Source: Rallus limicola (taxonomy: Eukaryota; Chordata; Aves; Gruiformes; Rallidae). From it: a stretch of 64,000 nt of DNA. Below, in pieces: positions 56,092 to 64,000 of this stretch. Each line of letters starts with the position of its first letter. Within the stretch, counting starts at the first letter, position 1. The translations under genes were made by a program, and so were the position numbers. The notes beneath the pieces are model-generated. The model was not told the DNA's origin and did not search any database. It saw only the letters and a list, made by a program, of their open reading frames with translations. The DNA lies in contig JAKCOZ010000018.1 in assembly GCA_022605955.1 (NCBI GenBank), forward strand, positions 1,310,001-1,374,000, written 5' to 3'.

Positions 56092-57619
56092 GTATGGCAC
56101 AACCTAGCTTAACCTGTTCTGGGAACATAAATGCTCCCAGAGGAGGGAGTTAGGGCCCCAAAGGTCCCATAACTCTTGACATTCACTTGGGTTTTATCTC
56201 AGCTCTTAATCTATGGGAAGCATCAGCTGCCATGCTTGGTAGAAAGACACTTCTCTGAAGGGCACCTTGCAGCAAAGAGGTGGAAACCTTGGAGCTGCTG
56301 AAATGGAGAGGGGTGCTCCCTTAGGCAGCGCAGGGCCTAGGGCTGAGTTTTCATTGCTACCCCAGCAAGGTGGTGTGGAGGCATGGGCATTAATAAAACC
56401 ACGACACGATGCTTGCACCAGTCTGCTCCTGCACTGAGAGCCACATGGTCGGTGGAGAAACCTGGAGAATAGCACAGGAATGACAGAAGTGTCAGGGCAG
56501 GCCAGCAGCCAAAGCCAATGCTGGGCGTGTGGCAAGTCAGATTTTAAATCATTGTTTTCCTCAAAGCCTTTGCCAGGTTTGGTGCTCATTAAATGAAGGG
56601 AGGGGAGCTCAACATACAACCAAAACTAACCAGACTGGCTCAGGTCTCAAACTCTGCCTGGCACACACATCAAGATGCTGAGGAGCAATCTGCAGCTGGG
56701 GATTTGTTAGCAAAACCTATCCAGGGAGTAGTTTGGAACAAGGAGTAAACTTGAGAGACTTCAGCGCTTGTTGGCTGATGACAGGGGAAAAAGGAGAGAG
56801 AACTGGGTGCCTGAATTATTTGTGATGAGTTAATTACGCCGGCAAAGGATGATGGAAGATAGGAACAACAGTCAAAATTTTCTGCCTTTTTCCACCCACA
56901 CAATTTTCTCAGATCCACTCAAAATTAATGTGGTGTTCAATATCAGACCCTTTCAAGTGCTGGATGACTCCAAGCCTAAACATTTTCTTGATTTACAACT
57001 CTGTCCAGTAGTACTGTGCCTTATTTTTTCGTATGTCTCCAAGATGTAAATCAGGTGGGAAGTGAAAGGTTTTGATAATCCCAGGTCCTGCTTCTGCAGG
57101 GGAGGCGACAGCCCTCCCTAGATGACCCTAAACACTTCAAAATGGGACAGAGCTTTCACCTTGTAAAGCCAGCCTAGAAAACAACACTCACATGAAACCA
57201 GAAAGCAAAATGCAAAGCCCGGAAGGTGGAGGGGAAGGAAGATGAGACACAAAGACCACAAGCTGGTTACTACTTTGTCCGTACTTGGCCCCTCGAGACT
57301 GGTACTGTGGGGGTCTCTTCCCAGGTGCTTGTAGGATTTACACAGCTCTCACTTCCCATCCCACTGAGAACTGCAGATCTCAGGGGAAAGCTGCTTCCCT
57401 GGGAGACTTCCCACTGAACCACACACATCCCAGGGGGCTGCAGAGCACCCAGCCATCTCTGGTATGTGTAGGCTAAGTTAAATCCTGAAGCACACAGGGT
57501 ATTCCCACTGGGGGAGCATCACCTGCTCTTGTGCACACAGCAGCCACCGTGCAAGCGGAGATGGAAACCTTGCTGGGATCAGCACCCCTTAATTAGAGTC
57601 AGTGTAGCACAAAATACTG
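56092..57619. other. Unique sequence, no gene recognised
   Basis: The part at about 56860-57060 is AT-rich. Open frames have no recognisable domains. Confidence 0.4.
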
Positions 57620-58010
57620 TGCACCCAAATCGACTCTGTGAAGAATTGAGGCACGCTCCCTCACCACTATTTCTGTAATCACATGTTTGGGGGTTATTGA
57701 GACATCCAGGCCGTGTTTTCTGAGCTTTAGGAGGCTCTTTCTGTTACAAATCCATGGATGTTTATGCATTCAGTAATGGATTTCTGATGGAATTTTGGAA
57801 CCGAAAAGAAGCTGCTGGCAGGGACTTTTCAGGGCATCACTCTTGGCACCTAAAGAAGGAAAAAAATGGAGAGGGGAAAAAAACTTAATGAAAATAGATA
57901 TTTGTATAAACAATCAATGAAGATCGCGTTTGTGTGTTAAACAACCACCTTGAAATTGGTCTGTCTCAGAGGACTGAGCAATTGCAGACTACCTTAGCAT
58001 GAATGATTTA
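57620..58010. other. AT-rich block next to the transposase fossil
   Basis: Complex AT-rich sequence holds motifs such as gtataaacaatcaatg and catgaatgatttatg and no recognised repeat. It lies downstream, in the minus-strand sense, of the Harbinger-like fragment and could hold the diverged rest of that element. I could not see the expected C-terminal transposase motifs. A conserved noncoding element is the alternative. Confidence 0.3.
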
Positions 58011-58020
58011 TGACATTCAT

Positions 58021-58203
58021 GAACTTGGCAACTGCATCAGTTTTCCTAAACCTGGCAGCAAACACCACCTGCATATTAAGTGAAGATTTATGATTTATAA
58101 AACTCACCTCATTATGCAGAGGAACATGAATTGTCTTATGTGTGCAGTCTATAACTCTCGGGACAGATGAAAAGGCAGCTATGACACACAATTTATGTGT
58201 TCT
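58021..58203 (-). pseudogene. Fossil PIF/Harbinger (HARBI1-like) transposase fragment
   Basis: The minus-strand frame 58281-57994 encodes 95 residues. Its residues about 27-87 read like the start of the DDE nuclease core of PIF/Harbinger transposases. It has a Phe/Pro-Arg-Val-Ile-Asp-Cys-Thr-His block (residues 37-48) matching the family's G-x-hydrophobic-Asp-[GC]-Thr/Ile-His motif, where Asp is the first catalytic acid (Asp45, near 58149-58147). It then has Ile-x-x-Pro (51-54), Glu (58), Phe-Ile-Asn-His-Lys (61-65, family F-V-N-R-K) and Leu-Asn-Met-Gln (68-71). Later catalytic residues are not seen, and a full transposase is about 350 residues, so this is a remnant. A spliced or domesticated exon cannot be excluded. 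Confidence 0.6.
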
Positions 58204-58529
58204 TGCTGCTGGAGTTGGTGAGGGAAAAACAGGCAGAATAACTAGGTCTTTTGAGTCGAGTGTCTTCAAAGCTGTCCACATCCCTCTCCCTCCCCCAGAA
58301 TGATGCTGTGGCTAAAATTGCCTGCTCTCTTGGAGGGGAGAAAATAAAAAAAGCCTTGCAAAGATTAATGGTGGAGGTCATTTGAATCGATGTGCTAAAT
58401 GATGCCCTCCCTCCAAAAACCACGGGGATAGGAAGCATCTGAGATGGCTCCCTGGAAATAACACACTGGTTGTTGAGCTTATTGCTATATCTTTCCACAC
58501 TCTGTCCTTTTTTGATCCTTCCCACCCAG

Positions 58530-58598
58530 CGATGCAAGTTCCTGGCTTCAAGGCGTAAAGAATTTTGGTCTCAAAAGAGACCAAAATGTGGCGTGCGG
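58530..58598 (+). other. Exon-like segment, 69 bp, containing a perfect hairpin
   Basis: The acceptor has a long pyrimidine tract ending gatccttcccacccag at 58529. The donor is CGG/GTAAGT at 58596-58604, near ideal. The length is a multiple of three, and the first frame is open for all 23 codons (Lys/Arg-rich, not recognised); the second is also open. A perfect inverted repeat at 58562-58587 lies inside. It lies close to, but on the opposite strand from, the Harbinger-like fragment. Confidence 0.3.
58562..58587. repeat. Perfect 11-bp inverted repeat with 4-base loop
   Basis: The arms attttggtctc (58562-58572) and gagaccaaaat (58577-58587) are exact reverse complements around aaaa. A transcript of either strand could fold into a short stem-loop. 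There is no T or U run after it, so it is not an RNA polymerase III unit. Confidence 0.95.
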
Positions 58599-58604
58599 GT
58601 AAGT

Positions 58605-61600
58605 GTGCAGCTCATGTCACTGAGAAAGGGCTGAAGCAGGATGTGCTTGAGCCCAGGGTACAGCTGGTGTCCCTCACAGTTTGGGTCAGGAGAGCATTTG
58701 AAAGGCTTGAAAGCAGGCAGAGCTGATGGAATGAAAAATAAGTGACATGATCCAAGGAGAAACCCCCCCAGGTCAGAATTTATCCCTGATCTACCATGGG
58801 AGTTGGAGTGAGTCGTGGTGTGTCTCCTTTCCTCATCTGATTAAAAAAACAAATGCCCAGAGAGCAGATGCTGGTATAATTTGATAGGCAGCGCTGCTGG
58901 GGGGGACTGTCAGAGAGCCCTGGAGCTCTCTGGTTACTGCTGAGAGCAGGAGAAAGCCCAGCCTAGGGCTTCCCCTGCATGCCCAGGGCACTGGAGGACA
59001 AGGACATGCCCTCCCTTGCTGCCATGGCTTGGACAGGGGTGTCTGTGCTATCCCCAGGCTCCTGGACATGCAGAACGGTTGCTGCAGCAAGGCTGGGATC
59101 CCTGTGGGGACAGCAGCATGGGGACACTGGGCAAGGCAGGATGTCCACTGGCACACTGACCTCCAGCTGTTCCTGGATCTGGCTGTCAGGCTGCGGGCAG
59201 GACACCAGAGTGCAATGGTGGCAGGTACACCTGATCCGGCCAGGCAGCACCTCCCTGCACCAGGGCCATCTTCTTCTGACAGAAGGAAGAAGGGATGTGA
59301 CCTGAGCTGGCCCCTAAGCTGGGCAGTGTGGTGCTAATTACACCCAGGGGCTTTGGCTTCTCCTAGGGGAGAAAAACATGTGTGAAGGCTTCAGGTTTGT
59401 AATTGGCTGCAGTGCTCCTTAAATCAATTAAAGCCAGCTCCATGGGATGCTTGTACCCACCCTGTGCTGCAAGGAATTGGCCTGGGGAGGTGAGCTGGGG
59501 GAAGCAAGCCTGGAGAAAGGGCAAAGGGCAAAGAGCCCTTGGGCAACCCCTGGGCCTCACCAGCTGAGCATCCCCTGCCCCACTTACGAAGGGCTGCAGG
59601 ACCTCCCAGAGATCAAGAGGTTTTGGATGCACCCTCCTTCAGCAATGAGGGCTTGGCTTGTGCCATGTGTTTGTACCCCGGTGTGGTGATGAGTCTTGGC
59701 TGAGCAGGAAGGCTCAGCTGGAGGTGAGGAGCTGGGGCTGGGGGCAGCCAGGATGTGTTCCCCTCCTGCTGCTGGGGACGGAACACAATTCACTCTATTT
59801 TCTGTAGTAAAAACCTGCATTGAAGCTCTTCAAAATATATGTTGGTGCTACCAGAAAGGAGGGAGTCAGGCATTTGAGTGATTTTCTGTCTTCCTCCCTC
59901 ATTATCTTATTGCCAAGGTAGCAAAGAAGGAGCATTTCTTCTGGCTAAGCACAAATCAGGATTTTTTTCTCCTCCAAATGTGACCCTTTTCTTTCATACC
60001 CATCTCACGAGGCTGATTTCAAAATGAAACTGTTCTAAGTGTATGTACTAAATAAATCACAGGCTCTACCTGGGCTGGGTGTGTTGGCAGCAGCTGATCC
60101 AACGGGAGCTTCCTGGCACGGGCCTTGCCAGGCAGGGAAGAGTCTTTCTCTCCTGGCTTGGTATTCAGAGAGTCAGCACAAAGCAGCACACTTGCACAGA
60201 GGAGCTGCATGAGCTTCACAGCGTTGTAGCTGACAAAGGAAAGGACATGTATTTAGGAAATAACAAAGGAAATAGCAAGTATGTATCAATAGAGTGATTT
60301 ATATTGTTTTTGGAATAAAAAGCTGTATTCTTTCTCAGCAGACAAAGCCTGTGGACTTGTGCGCTGGCTGGGGAGTTCTACATCCTCCAAGCTGCATTGG
60401 GAATGGGAAGTGATGGCTCTTGGCTCCTGGGTGCACATCCAGAGAGAAGGTTAAACTAGCAGACAGTGGGCAATGGGTGCTATGAGGGAATCACACCTTT
60501 GTGATGCCCTGGAGGAGGGAGCATGGAGCACTCTTAAGTTCCCAGTTTGGTGACTCTGCAAATACTGGAGAGAGAAAGAAGCACAGAGAGGCTGGGGAAT
60601 ACAGGAGCCTAGCAGCACACAAAAGATTCCTGCCAGTCACAGGGGAGCAAGCATTTAATGAGGGAGTGATTAGGGAAGCAAAAAAGAAGAAACATGCTGG
60701 GGTGTCACACTGGGATGTTGGGGTTTTGTGGGAGAGCAGATGTGCCAGGTCCAAGACACAGGGCCAGAGCAGAGGACTGGCAAACCTCACTGTGTGCCAG
60801 GGAGAGAGGATAAATCCAGCCCTGCTCAGCAAAGGGCAGAGGGGAGGCTTGTGTCAATGCACATAAAATGTGGTCCCTTAGTGGAGGGGTCCCCAGGGGC
60901 ATCCCCTGTGCCATCAGCCTTCCCACCACAGCACAGCTTGGCTACGGGTGACCTTCAAGCCAGCCTGTCCTCTCAGCAGGGCTGAGACCAGCCTTCAGAG
61001 CCAGCACAACCTTCCTGAAGCCACTCTCTCTTTGTACCTCAGCCACTTCAAATCAGGGTTAAAAAAAAATAATAAAAAAAATCTGCAGAGTACAGTATTT
61101 GGAAGTTTTCATTTGTAACACGCTAATTGCCCTCATTATTATGGCTCCTGGAGGCACCTCAGATCCTTATTACAGCAGCTGCAACTGTGTAGGGGTGAGA
61201 TGCGGTTTGCTGCTCCCTCCGGTCGCCTGCATCCTCGGCTGAGTGACAGGTCTGTGCCACACGCGCTGCAGGAAGAAGGGCTGGTGAGCTGCTGGCAGAC
61301 TCGCAGGCAGCCCTCACAACTGTCTTGTTGCTGGTTTGTTGCCTCTGTGTTGCTTTCTGATTTGTTTTGTGATGCTTCCCAGGCTGATGCCTGTTGCCAA
61401 CCCTGCTGCCATCATGGGGGCGAGACCAGGGAAGCCTGGAAGGGTGCTGTGGGGCTGACCAGCTCAGTACTGAGTGCCTACCCCAAACCCTCACATCCCT
61501 GCTGTGATCCCCCTGAGATGATTACCGAGCCAAGCTTCTGGCTGGTGGTTCAGTACACCACTGCCACATAGGAACTACTAAAGAGAAATGCCTGCATCCC

Positions 61601-63240
61601 TTCCAACTCTGCAAATGGGGGGAGGGAGGGGGGCTTATTTTTGCCCTGCTGCCCCTTCTCACCACTTCTATATGCTGTTGCCCACCTGTTCCCCCACCTG
61701 AGCGTTTAGGGATAACCCTGAAGTCACACACAACTGTCTCCTCCTGTGCACTGAGCACAGCAGTGCTTGGTTGGCAGTTCAGCCTGGTGCAGGGCGATGC
61801 CTTGCCGTGTTGGAGCCCTCACTGCTTTACTTCCCACATTTTGGGAAGCAGGGAAGCAACTGAAGCACAGCTGTTTTGGCAGCTGCCTCAATGCACTGGG
61901 CCACCTAAAATGCTGTCAACCCTCTGGGTAACTCCAGTGCACCAACGATCCAGAGAACAGGACCTGCCCTCACATCCCTGCCAATGGGAAATAGTGAAGG
62001 TGGAGAAGCTAATGCAGAGGTCCCCATAGGCCCTGTCAGGCTGCAGGCAGCCCCAGCACTGGCAGGTGCCTCCAACACGCTGCTTCCACTGAAAGCTGTG
62101 TGTAACCGCCTTGCTTTTTTGCCATTTACAGTGCCATCATTCTGAGACAGATGCCTATGGAGCTGACAAACACAGCCAAGTGACTTGAGGCTTTGCAGGA
62201 AAGGAGTTACACCCCGCTCTGCTCCTACAGAGTCAAGCAAATGCCCCGCTGCTGATCTCCATGAGAGTGGGGACGGGACATCCACGTGGAGCCCTGCAGC
62301 CGCTAAAGGGCTGCCCCGCTGCGACACCAGCCTCTGCGGTGCTTCAAAGCAGCCTTGTGTCTGGCAACAGTTAACAAGGAGGAAATTAATTGAGTCCCCA
62401 CAGGGCAGCTCCCTCGCACCAATTCTGCGTCGCTGTGTTGTGGGCAGCTGGTGCCTGGTGCTCGCTGCAGATAGCCCAAAAAGAACCGTATCACCTTGCC
62501 CTTCCCAGCTGGTCCTTTCCAGCTTTTACCCCTTTCCCTAGGGAGGCTCAAGGGCAGGGAAGCGCAGGCTTGAGAGCTGATCCTGCCTGATGCAGAGTGT
62601 CCTCTGGGTCATTTGGAGCTGGCAATCTGGAAGCTCTGGATCTCTTCCAGGGGTGCTCAGCATGTCAAACTACTTCCTGAGTGCCAAGGGGTATGGCCAT
62701 GCATTTTGCCAGCTGTACAGGCTGCATAGGATGATTTAGGGAGCAGAGGGGAAGGAGGCAGATCCCTGCTGAGGGATCGACTCACTTGATAGGAAGCAGG
62801 AGGGCAGAAGGTGCAAAGGACCCTGCAAGTGGTGCAGCTGAGGGCAAAACAACTAAGGGCAATTTGAAGGCCTGAGCTGTGGCTCTCAGTGAGCAGAAGG
62901 TGAGCATGTCATACTGCAGGAGTGAGGACTGAACTTGCCTGCTGGCCTGTCGCGGCGGGGGGGGGGCGGGGGGGGGGGCTTGCTGCCTGGAGTAAGCTGT
63001 GCCAGAAAGGGCAGTTGCTCGGGCACTGACACCTAAGGTCAGCCAGACCCCCAGGTGCTGTGCCCAGGGCCGCTGCAGTCCCATCTGTCTTCTCACAAGC
63101 AGCCAGAGAGGGGATTTTGCGACCTTCAGAGCAGGAGGATTTCCTCTTTCTGTTGTTTTTACCTCCTCTGTGGAGGCTGCTGAGACAGATTCGCCTGTTG
63201 CATTGTTGGGAGCTGGCTGGTGGGTTCTCCATCACGGCCA
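58605..63240. other. Unique sequence, no gene recognised
   Basis: The segment is 4.6 kb without recognised transposons. A-rich stretch at 61062-61081. A G-rich tract at 62957-62978 has two runs of ten or more G split by one C, a possible quadruplex. Acceptor-like tracts at 61381 (gatgcttcccag) and 62130 (gccatttacag) are not followed by good donors. Confidence 0.4.
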
Positions 63241-64000
63241 GGGTGCAGGGCTGCTCTGCGGCAGGATGGGACAGCCTGCCTTCCTCGCCTCGGAGACCAA
63301 AGGAGAGCAGGGAGGAGTGGTGCAGACCGAGGTCCCGGAGAGCCGCTTCTCGGTGCGTTAGGGTGTTAATCGCAGCCTTGGCAATCCTCGGGGTTTGGCA
63401 GGGATGTGAATTAAGCTGTCATTTTCCCAGGTTTAACGAGTCCCAGGAGCAGCCCGAAAGCAGCGCTAGCGCGGGTGGCTGCTGCCCCTTTCTGGCGACG
63501 GAGAGGGTGACACTTGGATGTAGTACCCTGCTGCCGTGCCGGATCAGAGGCTGCCCATCCCAGGGCTCCGTATTTTCAGAAGCAAAGGCGCCTGAGGGAC
63601 CAAAGTCAGTCTTTAGCGAATCACGCAGAAGCGGTGTGACTGCACGGTCCTCGTGGACGTACGCTAATCCTGGCTCGGTTGTATCGCCTGTGATTTACTG
63701 GGGTCCCCCCGTGGTTCACAGCCCTACAAAGTGAACCCACGCAAGCAATAACTAGCAGACCGAGCCTCGCCCTGCCCCAGGTCACCCCCAAACCCACCGT
63801 GCTGGCGGGCATGGCGGCCAGGCCTACGCTGCCGGCACAGGACTGCCGGGGACGGGTGAAACGATGGGTTTGTGTGTGCTACCCGCGAGTCTGAAGCTAG
63901 CAAGCAGAATTCAGCGATTGGGGGAGCACATGAGCGGGTGTTTGGTGGTGGGGAGCCCCTGAGCGGGTGTCGGGAGAGGAGTGCATGAGCGAGCGTTGCG
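63241..64000. promoter_or_regulatory. CpG island running to the right edge of the window
   Basis: I count about 51 CpG in 760 bp. With GC near 58% this gives an observed/expected ratio of about 0.8, against strong CpG depletion in most of the window. Such islands usually mark promoters, so a gene may start in or beyond this edge. No coding exon, TATA box or Kozak-ATG with a recognisable protein is visible. The count is by eye. Confidence 0.55.
63931..63995 (+). repeat. Start of a degenerate tandem repeat, unit about 26-29 bp
   Basis: The word tgagcgggtg occurs at 63931 and 63960, with tgagcgagcg at 63986. The surrounding ggggagc..ca/cc and gtg/gg.gg spacers are similar. About 2.5 copies are visible before the window ends, so the array may continue. 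It lies inside the CpG island. Confidence 0.6.

Noticed and set aside
58099..58210. A minus-strand donor (GAG/GTGAGT at about 58110-58102) and a good acceptor near 58209 that would frame a 101-bp exon
   Set aside because: The transposase-like frame continues without a break across the donor, so the splice signals are more likely chance; noted because a domesticated exon would also look like this.
63416..63430. Acceptor-like ctgtcattttcccag inside the CpG island
   Set aside because: No suitable donor is seen before the window ends, and the downstream frames are not recognisable.

Overview
The window looks like avian nuclear DNA: an intergenic stretch or very large intron with no complete protein-coding gene that I can support. 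The organism call rests on transposons. At least nine pieces of CR1 LINE carry the 3' ends typical of birds (tandem TGATTC at the end, the 'ggttggaagggacc' block on the reverse strand). There is also a 564-bp solo LTR beginning TGTCCTGGTTTTGG, of an ERVL-like family I know from many bird genomes. Recognised transposons cover only about 7% of the window, as expected of birds. Older fossils shared with turtles and crocodilians are also present: two diverged CR1 copies, one palindromic repeat and one short ancient repeat.

Layout. 0-9 kb: an ancient CR1, an AT-rich block resembling a conserved noncoding element (3.74-4.09 kb), a reverse CR1 (5.6-6.2 kb), a forward CR1 (7.7-8.6 kb) and, just after it, a 78-bp exon-like segment with very good splice signals. 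9-24 kb: mostly unique sequence, with AT-rich blocks at 10.3 and 20.2 kb, a diverged 65-bp duplication (15.3 and 15.9 kb), the solo LTR (16.8-17.3 kb) followed by a noncoding exon-like segment, and a second ancient CR1 at 23.9 kb. 24-34 kb: several AT-rich blocks, a 250-bp TG/TC microsatellite and small tandem repeats. 34-50 kb: unique DNA with CpG-rich patches (38.6 and 44.8 kb), a cluster of CR1 fragments (41.3-44.6 kb) and an ancient palindromic repeat (48.9 kb). 50-64 kb: two same-subfamily CR1 copies, an AT-rich block carrying a fossil PIF/Harbinger (HARBI1-like) transposase piece on the minus strand (58.0-58.2 kb), two exon-like segments, and a CpG island running off the right edge that may belong to a gene outside the window.

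The most interesting item is the Harbinger-like fragment. It keeps the first catalytic Asp region of the DDE domain (Asp-Cys-Thr-His) and the conserved Phe-Ile-Asn-x-Lys block in one frame, although the rest of the transposase is not visible. All long open frames in GC-rich parts look like chance frames or antisense of CR1 and microsatellite. AT-rich blocks, CpG patches and exon-like segments are candidates only; conservation or RNA data would decide them.
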